Part shown: positions 23,976-36,653 of the stretch, piece by piece | Numbering within the stretch: position 1 is the first letter of the stretch | How the letters are laid out: each line of letters opens with the position of its first letter | NCBI GenBank assembly: GCA_963995505.1 | Contig: OZ023190.1 | Location: forward strand, 14,130,092-14,194,091 | Direction of reading: 5' to 3' | Origin: Hypericum androsaemum | Lineage: Eukaryota; Streptophyta; Magnoliopsida; Malpighiales; Hypericaceae | Length of the DNA: 64,000 nt | Made by a program: the position numbers and the translations under genes | Notes under the pieces: generated by a model | Told to the model about the DNA's origin: nothing | The model's database searches: none | Seen by the model: the letters and a program-made list of their open reading frames with translations, nothing else

Positions 23976-26625
23976 TCAATAGGAAGGCCAGTAGTTATCT
24001 ATATCCAGGCATTGATCAACACCCATGTACCTGTTGCCCGGCACGCCAGGCGCGGCGTTCATTTCAGCACCATAGGTGGTACCTGCCTCGGGCCCTTGAA
24101 ATCCCGCAGTGCTAGACATCACAGAAGTGACGTCCTGGTGTGATATCAGAGAAGGCTGCATTGGTCGAAAGACCGGCTGCGTAACTGCTCCGCCGAGGTT
24201 AAGGTTCAACCCCGAGATGGTGAACCCTCCTCCCCCGACGGGGTAGTTCACCGGGGACTGCATCGGTAGGCTTATGCTGGCTGGCCCGCCAGCCCTGAAA
24301 GCACGGGTAAGCTCAGCGAGCTCGGCATTGCTCATGTAGGTCCTCCCAAGTGGGAACTGGTAGCTTTCTGCGCCTTGGAGCATCTGTGGAGGTATGACGC
24401 TTGGTCCGATCTCGAGGTTGTAAGGGTTCATCGGCCTGGACTGGTTCGATGGGTGGTACTTCTTGGCACCCGCACTCTTCTGGAACACTCGGCAAACCAC
24501 CCATTCATCTTGCTGCATCCACAAACGTTTCAAAATAAAATTTTGCAATTAGAGATTTGATTCAACTGGTAAAAGACGATAATGCACGTATCCGATCTAC
24601 GTCATTAATATCTAACCATGCTGGACTAATTTTTTTTTCCTCAAATTTGCCATATTCATCTACCTTAGCTGTGAATCTTGAAAATAGACGCTACACAAAT
24701 TTCTTTCGACTTTAAAATTAATATTCCGGTTGCATCCTTAGAGTTCTAACATCCCTAATAAATATGTAGCTAGTGATACTAATTTTTAGCTGTCACAGAG
24801 GTTGAGGGGTAAGCTATATCATTTATTTATACTATATATATTGCGGTCGGTTGCACAATTGGTAGCAGGTCAATTCGGATAGGAATTTAAGTGCTTACAA
24901 TAGCCAAAATTTTCAAAAAGAACAAAGCTTTTATCAAAACCTCTCTTCTTTTCCATGTTCACCCAAGTACGAGGGTATTATTTTGTCAAAATTTATTTTG
25001 GTACTATATAGTTTGACATATATTTTATTAGTAATATCTGTTTCAAAATACATAAATGGTGATAGGAAATTTTTATTTGGCATTCTCAAATGTCCAAGAA
25101 CGAATTCGAATTCATATGAGTCGATTTAGATTCGAATAAAATTTTTGATGAATCAAATTGAATTTCAAATCAGATTCAATTTATAATCATCCCTACATAA
25201 ATGACTGAGTTAAGCGAATACTACTAGTATGTCAATCCACAAATCTCTATCATGTTATGTGTTTTAAAATGTTAAATGTTTTAAACTATATGATATTTGG
25301 TTAAAAACGTGATAAACCTTGTCTTGTATTATTTGCTACAAATACACGTTCGAATATCTTCTTACATATGACACAACACCGCAACCGAAGGTCCTGCACT
25401 TATGTCTTATTCTGAGCTTATGAGTTATATTCGATTAGAGACAACATGCACACGTGGAATATCATAACGAACATCGGTATCGCTTTCTTTTTCCAGGAAT
25501 TAGAAGTTAGTTATTCCAGGGAATGACTTCCTCTTTTGCACCCACAAACCAGAAAAAGGAAAAGCTACGAAAAAGACGGGGAGGGAGAATAATTACTTAC
25601 CTTGGAGGTCCTATAGGAGGATTTGGAGTGAATGCGATATTCGTGCATCACCCAGCTGGTTTTCTCTCCTCGCGGGGCTCTCCCTCTGTAGAAAACCAAC
25701 GTCTTCTTCATCCCAACCAACTCTGACGTGATGCTGTTGAATATCTCCTTGTCCTTCCCCGTCGTCTTCCAGTACCCCGTGTTGGTTGCCCGGTTCGTTC
25801 TCACTCCGGTCGGGTACTTCCGATCTCGCAGGCTGAAGAAGTACCACTCTTTCTCTCCCATCTTCGCCTTGGCTGAAGGAAAACAATTAGAACCCAAAAA
25901 ATGTAATGAAGGTCAATAAAGGGCCTTAACGAGAATAATTGGGTTTAAAATGTTGTCTTAGCGGCATTAACAAGGACACTTTTTCTCTACAATGAAATTT
26001 GTGACACTACAAAAAGTTTGCGATTGCAACATCGTATTTATTTTACAAGGTAATTCTACACCCAAGTTATGTAAGATGTAAATAATATTAGTGTTAAAAA
26101 ATTCAATCGATTTAAAAAAACAAGAATAAACCCAAGGAAGTTCAAGGGGTTCTTGTTGCATTAGTGTAATCAGAATAACTTAAAGAGATCTAGTTGCTAG
26201 AATAACTAGTTAAGTACCTTCATGCATGCTATACCAAAATTTAATTTAGTTACAACATCCGCCACCGAAGCTTAGCAATCTTTTAGTATTAAAATTTTCC
26301 GACATAATATAAATGAAATATCGTGTTTACATATTTTCCATGCATGAATCCTTGTTTCATGTCCCGGATCACGATTTTGAGAGCAATAAAATTATATCCT
26401 ACGGGGAAAAGGATTAGAAGAAGTCTAGATATATGATCTAATAACAATTATACCTGGAAGATCCCAAGGCTCACACTTATTGAGATCAACATCACCTATA
26501 GCTCTCCCAGTGAAACTGGCATCCGAAATCTTGCTCACAAGATAATAGGTTATGAGCTCCTCATCTGTGGGATGGAACCGAAATCCAGGTGGCAAGCTCT
26601 CATCCTTAGCTTCAGCTCCTCCCAT
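23976..26625 (-). CDS. NAC-domain transcription factor (3 exons, 326 aa)
   Basis: Exons on the minus strand are 26625-26454, 25872-25601 and 24512-23976, with GT-AG introns and an open joined frame. The NAC domain spans about residues 10-165: [19 protein letters not shown] (A), then the [11 protein letters not shown] (B), [18 protein letters not shown] (C), [15 protein letters not shown] and [20 protein letters not shown] (D), and [11 protein letters not shown] (E) blocks. The C-terminal half is a divergent activation region ending in [12 protein letters not shown] proteins bind DNA as dimers in the nucleus and act in development and senescence. The sequence fits the NAM/CUC-like side of the family, but I do not assign an ortholog. 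The two introns lie at the positions usual for NAC genes. No miR164-like site was found in exon 3. Confidence 0.93.
24513..25600 (-). other. Intron 2 of the NAC gene
   Basis: A 1.1-kb AT-rich intron. It holds a short TTCGAATTC-rich patch (about 25095-25190) like the tract at 3.4-3.9 kb. No other feature is seen. Confidence 0.7.
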
Positions 26626-28440
26626 CCCTTTCTCTTTCCCCCTCTCCTTGCCCTGATCTTTCTCTCCTTGCTTCTTCTGTATTGGACAAAACCCACATCA
26701 GTAGCTTTGCTCAAAAGTTTTATCAATTTTTTTGAAAAGGTAGAGATTTTATTACTTATTAATGAATATATTTGGCCAAGCAATATAGATAGATTGGTCG
26801 AACATATCTCTAAAATACAACAATCTAATATATACAAAAGAAAGTTTTCTCGAATTAATCCTAAAGAGCAAGAGAAAGGTAATTGAAATACTAGGGCTCC
26901 TTACTTAGGGCTATTAGAATTTTTTCTGTTGCTATAAAACCCTAGCCGTCAACCAAGATCTTAAACTGTTGGCCAGGAAAAAAGTAGCTTACTTGCATGG
27001 AGAAGACAAGCTAGGTTGCAATCTTGAACAAGGTTAATTATACTTATTCTCCTACCCTTTGTGGTAAATTATTAAAAAGAGCTGACTTGAGAGCTATAAT
27101 TCTAGATAGAGGAGGAACCCATGAAACTAATTTTCTTACTTACCATGCACAAGAAACCTAAAGCTAGCTCTACTTGAGGTGAGGTGAGGTGAGGTGAAGA
27201 AGAGAAGATATGGTGGTGTGTGAAAATGAAGCTCCCACCTACTATGGATCTTCTCTAACAAGGTAGTACTAGTAAAACGGCCACGTCCACTGCTTTAAAT
27301 AACATGGAAAGTCCTTGAAGAAATCCCCTCCTTTGGGGTAAATTACAAGAGTGCCTCTTGTTCTGAAGCTAAATTAGAATAATGCTATCCCCATCTTCGA
27401 TCTATTTTTTTGAATAGGTAAATTTTATTAGTGGTATCAATATTTACAAGATTATACGTATAATTTTCAGGTACAAATACTTGTTTACAGTCGTAGTGTT
27501 AGTAAAATCCTTCAGCGGTAAAATCCAATGAAAAAAAATGTTTGTAGTTGGCTTCTGCATCTTGGGACGTAATATATGTGTTTTATTTTCCCTAGCGGTA
27601 CACGACGTTGGATGATTTGACGGAACTATAAAGTTCAAATCTTGACAAGTATAATTCATGGTGTAAAAATATCTTTCAAAAAAATAGCATTCTAACAATA
27701 CTCAAAAACTAAAAATAAAAATAGCAGTCTCCATTTAATAAAATTACAAAGGGTCATGAAAGAAATAACATTTGGATCCATGATAGAGAGCTACAATAGG
27801 AGGATACAAATAATAATGGATCAATTAGCGCATGCAAACCACTGCATGAAATTATTACCCCAAAAAAACCACTGCATGAAATAAAACTAATTAATGGCCC
27901 CACCAACAGTATCACGTGCGGTGGATCCATGACTTCGCGGGACCCACAATACTGAACAGCGAATAATCTTCTGCCACGTCAGCAACAGCCCAAGGAAAGA
28001 AACTCCCGTGTCCATACTCTCTCTTTCGGTGACGAAAGTGTCAAAAATAACGAAGCAAATTATTTTGTTTGAAATATGAATATGTGTGGCGGTAAAAGTA
28101 ATCGATTTGGAATTACCTAAAAATATTTGAAATCTTATAAATCTAAAAATATTTTTAGAGAATTATTTCCTAAATAAAATATATGATAATTGAATCTGAA
28201 TACCATAAATTTTAAAAAAAACACATGCCCACCGTAGAACGTTCACAATACATGAGTTACATAAAAAAGTTACCAGTTACACGGAGAACAAGTTTTACCA
28301 AAAATGACGAAGCAAATGTGAAATGATATACTAGGAGAAAGAAAGACAAGTCTTAGCTAGGGATCTGAGAGGATTTCCGTCTCGATGGCGGCCCCAATCC
28401 TCATTTGGCTCCTAGTACAGCAAGAACTCGATATGATTTT
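26626..28440. other. NAC upstream region with LINE and SINE-like tails
   Basis: 27175-27200 has four copies of GGTGA. A TTATTTAAAG box on the minus strand (27292-27302) could serve as the NAC promoter, which would imply a leader of about 650 bp. T-runs at 26727 and 27404 followed by GTAAATTTTATTAG-like sequence resemble inverted LINE tails. 27635-27690 (GTTCAAATCTTGACA then an A-rich tail) resembles a SINE B-box and 3' end. Confidence 0.45.
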
Positions 28441-28560
28441 ATCGAGACTTAGCTCAACTGGTGAAGAGTATGGTGAAGATTTGAGATTATGGTCTATTAC
28501 AAGGGTTGGGATCTTGAAATAGTAAAACATCTTCTTAGCAAATAAAAAATGGAGTCCAGT
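28441..28560 (+). repeat. SINE-like repeat with tRNA-type A and B boxes
   Basis: CTTAGCTCAACTGGTGAAGAG fits the RNA polymerase III A box (TRGYNNANNGG). About 50 bp later GGTTGGGATCTTG is a decayed B box, followed by an A-rich tail near 28540. This is the plan of a plant tRNA-derived SINE. Lone B-box and tail pieces of similar type lie at about 29875-29930 and 30545-30600. Confidence 0.5.
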
Positions 28561-28734
28561 GATCAACTAGCCTACTCCGGAGCCAATTAGTGAGCCCAAT
28601 CAAATGGTTAAACCAGACTTTCTAAAAAATTGTAATGAGTTGCAGCTTCACCGTATCTCGTCTCTATAATTATTTCAGAAAGAAAAATCTCGCTTCTTTT
28701 GTATTCTACTGGGTTCATCAAATTAAAAGGGGGT

Positions 28735-31700
28735 GGATTTTTTTCGAACGAATAGATTATATTCATCAAAAAAATAATCGCCAAAAGCGGGCGGGTTAGT
28801 TATGATTTTGGAGAGATTTAGGGTTTTGAACTCTTCAACTGAATTATTGATCAGCTTGGACTTTTCAGAACAATATCAAATCTCAGTGGCAGACATCCGT
28901 CGCCATCTCTCGCTAACTTGCTCAACACTTCATCTTCTGTGTATTTAATTTCATTAGGGTCTTGATCACGCCTGCATGCAGTTGACGACCGCCCTCCGCC
29001 ATCAGAAACAGCTAATCTGACTGTTTATATTAAACTATATATCCAACCTTAGGGTTTAGGGTAAAACTGCTGGTTGGCAATTCCTGACTTGATGGAAACA
29101 TTGGATGGCAGCTCATTCAATTAATGGCGGCAAGCCAGCTTCGGGTTTTCCTATGACCCCATAGATTACAATAAACGAAACCAAATGGTAAGAGAATTGG
29201 GTTCATTTAAGAAGATATTGACATCAATCTTTTTTTTTGAACAGTAAATTTATTAATCACCATGAAGGATTGTTAAAATACACCATATAGCAACCGTAGC
29301 AGGGAGCGCACCGGAGCTATAGACGCACCAGATCAGCAGCTAAATATTTTTGTGAATATTGACATCAATCTTCACAAATATAGAAGATATTATTGAAAGA
29401 GTCTCACCTCTTAAATAAGGTACGATAGTGTTTGATTCTGAATTTTTAAGATTTAAAAAAAATTGCATATAGCGGTTGATAACCCAAATTCTAAAGTCTA
29501 CATGGCAATGCTTCTCTCAAATAGTCTAAACTTGTTAAATTACTATATCTAATTTAAAATTTGTCATTTGAAAATCTTTGAAAAATGGCCGTGTATTTTC
29601 ACACTTTTTTTTGGGAAGGTAAATGATATTATTAATTAAAAGCCTCCATGATAATTACAAAAGGAACTGCTCTGAGGTTGCACAGGGAGCAATCAGCAGC
29701 ACAAACACAATCCATGTCACACAGACCGCAAGAACGCCAGGAACAGCACACTAGTGCGAAAAACAAAAGGAGAGCATTGTGAACTGGTTGCCGACGTAAT
29801 TATACGAATTAGTTATGTAATAAAGTCACATATATATAGCCCAATGACAAAAAGTATTGTAAATATCTAAGATGTTCAGGTTCAAATCATGATATGTGTT
29901 ATAGCGTAATAATTTACCTTAAAAAAATAAAGTCACATGTATGTATTCTGGTTGTACATAGTTAAATTCTGTTAATTAACCGTATTTGATGATACATGTT
30001 ACATCCAACTCAAAGTAATTCGTCAAAATGTTCACTATTTCAAAAATTGAGACCATTTGATTAAGCTATAACAATTTTTTATGAGTTGATGATCATAATT
30101 ACATTCAGTTAATGAACCGTATTTGGTGATACAAGTTACATCTAGACGAAGCTTGATGTTTCTAATGTGCATCTAATAAATTAGTGTAACGTGCCCGTTT
30201 GAGCAAATTACTACCTCAGATCGCTTCAAAGGGATGACTTCTGAGTATTACGTGCTCGTTATCATCTTCAGTGATTTTACGTTTTCGATAATTATTATTA
30301 ATTAATTAATTCAACTGGCGCAACGTTGTCGACCCTATAATGGATTAATCGCGAGGTAGTTGATATGCAACTTTCATGAACCAGACTCTTCATGTATCAA
30401 CGAGTAATGTTAAATAATTGTCAGGAAAATTTTGTCATTTTAAAAATTCTCCGACAAAATTAGTCAGCTTATTAAATTTCGAAATATAAGTTAGCATAAG
30501 CCAAAAAATATTTAGCCGAACAGTACAATAATTATAATTATTCAAGGAAGCTCAAGTTCAAATCCTGACATGGTGTAAAAATTTATCTTTTGAAAAAATC
30601 TATATATAAGTTAGCATAAACTAAAAAATGTGTGTGATCTTGGAAGCCTAAGTCAGTTGCAGACGGATCGATGCCTGGCAGGCTACTTGTCCAGTACTTC
30701 AAGTGCATAAAATTTCTCCCAAAAAAAGTGTATTATAATTAAGGGCACTGCCTTGGTTGCTCTTCGTATAAATCCGTAGGCTTTTCTTTGTTTATAAATA
30801 TTATACTCTCGTAATTCATTTGTGCAAATCGAACTGTTCTGAAAATATGTTAAAATTTGTATTTACAACCCAAAAAATTTAGACCGTGGATCTATAGGTG
30901 AAGCTTAGTCCGTTGTAGAGTATGTGGGTTGAGCTCCAACATTTACCTGCTCATATGCAACAACTTTGATATGCATGTTCATCGCATCGAAAGGGATGAT
31001 TAAGACATCTAAGGGAAGGATTAGGGATGGTGTAATTTGGAAGATAATTTTGTTTCCAAAAGGAGTGGCAAAATATTGAAAAAGGTGGTCGGATGCCTAT
31101 ATAGGAGAAGTGAATTGTATGTAAAATATATCCAATTTGCTTCTGTATTCAAACCATATAGTATCATTCACAACATAGCAATATTAAATACTATCCGGAA
31201 GAGTTTTGTCACCATTCAAAAAATCTACCCGACTCAACCTACATTAGTCGATTCAATAAATATTTGGATATTATATTATATCAACCAAAAAAAGTAAATA
31301 TAACTAGGGTACCCGTTTAATCCCCTTATTAAGATCAGACACAAATCTTAAACCACTCCCGCGAAATATGATCAGATATTGTTTGAAGGATAATATGGTA
31401 AGCTAAATGTTAGGTTGGAAGAGTACTGTACTGAAAAGTTCTAGAAGACGGAACATAATTCAAGAACTATATTGACTTGGTCACCTGTTGCAGATGGAGA
31501 GGAACAAGGTCCAAGTTGGTTTTTTATCATAATACTTGAGCCAGAAAAAAATTTACGATGGTCCCAACATAAATATTATTTTATATTGTTGGAGCGAAAA
31601 ATTAACCTAAATCTCTAAACTCTTTAGGTCTAAGAAAACAAGCCCATTAATTTATCTTTAATCTTATTTTTCTTTGAACAAAGTTCAACCCGAGTCCAAA

Positions 31701-32061
31701 AAGGCTATGAGATGGGCTCTTTTTGGAGACAACTTGATTCTAAATCCTAAAACCCATTATTGACCAAGAGCCTTCTACGAACTTCTTGGGCTCAAGAATA
31801 CAGAAACCATTTAGGTCCGAGAACGTCATCTCAATTTCAAACAAAAAGAAATTACTAGCTAGATAGTCCTTACAAAAAGAAACTAGGGCCCAGGAAAGAT
31901 ATTATGAAGAAAACTAGGCGGGATTTTTCTTCTTGTTAGCGTCGATGTGAAGGTTGTCAAAATTGGGATACCACTGAGAATTATTTGGTATAGAAAAATT
32001 GTAAATCGGAGGATCGTAACACGGATCGCAAGATCCCACCAAATAGACAAAACTATAGAAA
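28735..32061. other. Repeat-rich intergenic DNA, no gene
   Basis: T-runs at 28737, 29229 and 29609 are each followed by a short segment ending in a GTAAAT-type stop/3' UTR pattern, as expected for 3' ends of LINEs inserted on the minus strand. SINE-like B-box tails (GGTTCAAATC) are at about 29875 and 30553. ORFs such as 31037-31297 lack any family signal. Confidence 0.45.
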
Positions 32062-33482
32062 GGAAAAAGTTTATTTAAGTACTATGTGGTATCGCGAAAA
32101 ATCAAGTTAGTACCCTGTGATTTAAAACGTATCAATTGAGTCAAATTTATTCTAATTAAAATCAATTAGAGGTCCGGGCAGCTGCCTAGACCCTACCCAT
32201 CCTGCCCGGACTTTGCCTGGCCACCCAGATCAGCCACATCATAATTTGATGATGACAGGGCGCCACGTGGCATCCCATCTCACCCCTTTCCCTCTCTCTC
32301 CTCTCATCTTCTTCCTCCACCCATCTCTCACCTCTCACCTTCCCCATAAACACCCATCTACAACATCAATTAAATCACCAAGGAACTTCCAGAATTAGGG
32401 GTCGGTTCGTTTTTGCCCTCACGAAGCCCAATTTCCAAAATTATGGATTTTACCCAGTTGTCCCTTATTTCTCCAGGGCACCAGATACATCTTTTCCAAG
32501 TTTGTTCGACAAAAAAAAGAATGAACAATTGCTGGGTTTTAAGTTTGTCGCGACCGTGAACGGAAAACGGTCGCCATCAGTGGTCGTCCCCGACCATGGG
32601 TTCTCTCCCTCGAAAAAAATAGGGAAGAGGAGGTTCGGAAGAAGTTCCAAATTGGGAATTAGGATTCTTCCCAGAATTTTGGCTCTGAGAGGCTGGAGCG
32701 GTGGAGCCGAGGCCATCGACGACCTCGAACCCATAATCCCGTCGCAGTGCCTCCCACGCTGGGTGACCTCGAGCCTGAACTCGTGTGTCGGTTGATGTCT
32801 TCCGTGCGAGTGGTCAAGCATGTCGCGGTCCCGTGGTCAGAACAGATTGTTCCCTTGGTTTTTGATGTGTTTGGTTTGTGTGGTCAATGTTGCTGAGATT
32901 GTGAACTTGTTTTCGGCTGTAGGATCCTGTTTCCTTGCATTCTTGGCCACGAAGCTGCTGGGTAAGTTATCAAGTTGGAGTTTTGCTTGGTTGATTGATT
33001 GTGCTGGGCTATTGGGGCTGAAGGAAGTGATGAGACAATCTTCCAGGGATTGCTGATCGTAGCTATTGGTTCAAGGGATTGAACTTCTATTCTATGATTG
33101 AATTCGAGTTGGAAATGAAACTGATGGTTGTGGGATGATGTGGGTTTAATCCCCCTTCAATGTTTGAACGAACAATAGATGGGTGTTTATGGTGAGAGGT
33201 GAGAGGTGAGAGGTGAGAGATGGGTGAAGGAAGAAGATGAGAGGAGAGACAGGGAAGGAGGTGAGATGGGATGCCACGCGGTGCCCTCTCATCATCAAAT
33301 TATGATGCGGCTGATCTGGGTGGCCTGACAGAATCCGGGCAGGATGGGTAGGGTCCGAGCAGCTGCCCGGGCCTCTAATTGATTTTAATTAGAATACGTT
33401 TGACTCAATTGATACGTTTTAAACCACAGAATACTAACTTAATTTTTTGCGATACTACAGAGTACTTAAGTGGACTTTTACC
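32062..33482. mobile_element. MULE with TIRs of about 300 bp and a gene-like interior (Pack-MULE candidate)
   Basis: The ends GGAAAAAGTTTATTTAAGTAC and (RC) GGTAAAAGTCCACTTAAGTAC begin inverted repeats that extend about 300 bp, to 32365 and from 33175. Flanks CTATAGAAA (32053-32061) and TTATAGAAA (33483-33491) match at 8 of 9 positions, a Mutator-type duplication. The interior (about 32390-33150) is GC-richer than its surroundings, with open frames on both strands (32465-32821 minus, 32820-33056 plus) but no transposase. That fits capture of host gene pieces, whose source I cannot name. A related TIR half lies at 43613-43694 and 46177-46385. Confidence 0.8.
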
Positions 33483-35345
33483 TTATAGAAATAACTAAGA
33501 AAAATAAATTTAACATAAACTTTTATTAATTTAATCATTAGTCATACACACTCATTGTTTCAAACATCATCTAAAAACATAATTTTCTCAAACATTATCT
33601 AAAAAATTTTAATTCAACAAAGTATTCAAGTAAGTCTGCTCATCAAACCCAACATCTTCCTCCGTACGATCTTCAGCTCCTACTTCGTCAAATACATCAT
33701 CAAGGTTGTGAATCTCCAACTCATCAAGATTACAAAATCACGAGAACCAAAGACGGAGACCAACTTACCTCATATTCGATGATCCCTCTATCGATCTTAT
33801 TTTTCCTTTGGAATACGGTCAAAGACCTTATATCTATAGTGCACACTATTAAGGTTATGGTTATACTGATTTAAACTATTAAGAAAATACTGCATATCTT
33901 TAAAATAATAAGAAAACTTTTAGGATACACCAAATATAATTTTTTTTAAATACCAAAAATATTTAATAACTCTCTCGCAGGAACAAGCAGGAAATTAGTT
34001 TAAAAATTCTTGCGATCTTAATTGTAGATCTTACGATTATACTCGGCGATCCCACCGATCCAGTCAACATTAAGATCTTGCATGCGATCCAGCACGGTGG
34101 AACAATAACGACTCGTAAAATTGTGTGATCTTAATATTATAATCGCGATCCTAACAACCTTGGTTGAGGTTACTTCTATGTGCAATCGATCACGTCACTT
34201 TTGTATTTATGATGTATTGCAATAAAAGTTATACCTTTCAAAAAAGACTTTGAAGGAGACTAGGGACCACGTTTCAAATTTCGGAAGAAAAAGAATTTTA
34301 CCTATAAAAAAATTCCATATTACTCGCGTGTTATTCTCAGGATATTATGAAGATCATGTTGTTGTGTATCTCTTGTAACCGTTATTTTTAAAATTAATGT
34401 CCAACAGGACAGAGGACAGACAATAGAATTCAATATCAATAATAGTTTTAAATTCAAATAAAAAGGAAAAAGGAAATCCAAAAGGAATTAGAATTTTTGG
34501 CACAATTCTGCCAAGAGATTCGATTAGGTATCTGTCGAAGTGATCCATTTATCAGACCGGGTTAATTATATAGCAAAAATCATAAGACACTTGGATCAAT
34601 AATCAATGTTGTTGTCCACCGGTTCAAGCAGTCGATTCACCAGGTTGTACCATCGGTCGAGACCAAAATGTCTATACTTTATTATTTTTGAAAAAAATTA
34701 GTTGTGTTCTTAAAAGTTGTTAAATTAGAATTTGTGTGCTTATAAATGTTAAATCTTGTAAGAAAGTTAGAAAATATTTCAAATTATTTAAAATTTTAAT
34801 GTTAAATATAATTAATGAGATAATATTTTCATGGTATGACTAAAAATCCAACTGATGGAAAAGGGCGGACTGAGAAAAAGAGAATATCTGGATGACCTAC
34901 CAAAGTTTTTTAAAATATTGCTTGTAACGTTGTAGCACTACAATTTAACCTATATGATCTAATGCAAACGAAGCACTCTGCTACACTTGGACGCTTCTGA
35001 GTGGTTCCTAGTGTTGATGCGGATAAGTAACTCAAATTATTGTTGAAAAATTAAGATTGAACCATCTAATTAGAAAACCACCTCGAAATTTCGTAAATCC
35101 AAATCGCGGCTTCACCATTTCGTAATGGGTTGGGAACTAGGTGTTCAAAGTAAAACAACCGAATAATTTTCAATATTAAACCCAATATTCTAATAAACTA
35201 GTCTAATAAAATATTTGAGTCAACTTTGATATATGCGTTCAACCTCTATCCATTTAGATCTCCGAGTCAAACATAAATTCATCGGACGATTCAAACCAAA
35301 GCTTTTAGGGAAGCTTGGACTCGAAGGCACCATTATTATTATCTT
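33483..35345. other. AT-rich intergenic DNA, nothing recognised
   Basis: No ORF with family features, no element ends and no RNA gene were found by eye. Confidence 0.5.
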
Positions 35346-35349
35346 GACG

Positions 35350-36653
35350 TTAGTGATATTTTTTTTGAAAAGTAAATTATATTGAATCCATCAAAAGATA
35401 ATTACAAGTGCAATTACATCGAAATGTACTACGCGTATAACTCCCGAACACTAAGGTACTAGATAGATAAATAAGAAGTTATCTAGCATAATCCAAAACA
35501 TCTCTGACAAAAGAACAAATCTCCCTAAGCACGCCAAAGAGAAGAGTTGAAACTAAGGGGGGTCAAACGGAAGGAACCCTCGAGCAGCAATCTTGATCGC
35601 GCAGAGGATCTCAGAGGTGTCTTCCTCCCAAGAAATACCCATAAGAATTGCCAATCGCTATGCCTCCGATGTGAGCTCCTCACCGAGAACATCGTCACAC
35701 TCCTCCATGGACGTAAGGAGCGAGCTTAGAGGTAATTCTGCTTTAGAACACGATGAAGAGTACAAGCCACCATCCCTCTTTGGCTGCGACCTGAGTGCCG
35801 CTGCCTTGGCCGTCAGTTTCCTGACCCGACAGCTACTACGAGTCGGAATCAACATAATAGATTTTCCCTTGTTAGGCGGCTTGATAACTCTGGAAGGCTG
35901 TGCTATATGAGGGGAGAGGCAAGCCTCCAAGGTTGGCATAGAGGACGGCCAACTAATCACGCCAATATCAGCCAAGAACTGCGAATCGATCGGATGGGCA
36001 CCATCAACCCCATGAACACCATCCGAAGAGACTGCAACATCATCGCACAGCACAACACCATCACGTGGAGTCAGAACATCGGCAGCGGGATTCTGCAGCA
36101 CCACCTCTCCCACAATGGTATCAGTGACAAGACAACTAACAGCAGCAGAGGGTTCGTCATCCAACACAACATCAGGACGAGCAGCATGAGGCTGCAATGC
36201 CGACAACAGATCACCCGAAACATCTGCAGCAAGAGTAGCAAGGGTCTGCCCTGCAACTAAATCACAACCAACAACATCTAACGCGGCACAAGCAGCAGCA
36301 GGCCGCTGTACTTCATCCGAGCAAAACCCAACATCCACCCCCTGAACACCAACCAAAGAGGCGGGCAGCTGCTGACCAGAGAAACTAGCCGCTGGACACA
36401 ATTGCGAAATAGCCGCACCCGCAGCAAGGGGTTGCCCTGCAATAACATCAGAAGTAGGCGACAACCCAAAAGCCCCCGAAGTCCGAAAGGGAGCGAGGCA
36501 ACCTGCAACAACACTCAAAAAATTAAGCCACAAGACCTTCAAAGAAGGCAACAAGTTGTTTACCCAAAGTCTCGTTTCCGCGTCCGAGCATGAATGTCCA
36601 GCATCGCGAATGGACGCCACCGTGCAGCGGTAGAGCCAATCGACTACATGCAC
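35350..36653 (-). mobile_element. LINE-like retroposon unit with a 331-codon ORF and poly(A) end
   Basis: A minus-strand ORF (36653-35658) encodes a 331-residue Ala/Val/Ser-rich protein with a basic patch near its C-terminus (SRVIKPPNKGK, then TRSSCRVRKLTAKAAALRSQ). About 300 bp beyond its stop the minus strand ends in a poly(A) run (T-run at 35351-35358), preceded by TATAATTTACTTTTC as in other LINE tails here. No reverse transcriptase, endonuclease or CCHC knuckle is present. It may be a LINE ORF1-like fragment or a passenger gene in a non-autonomous retroposon. The product is not recognised. Confidence 0.5.

Noticed and set aside
24313..24560. Additional frames over NAC exon 3
   Set aside because: Out-of-frame shadows; the NAC frame continues the conserved domain and ends at a proper stop.
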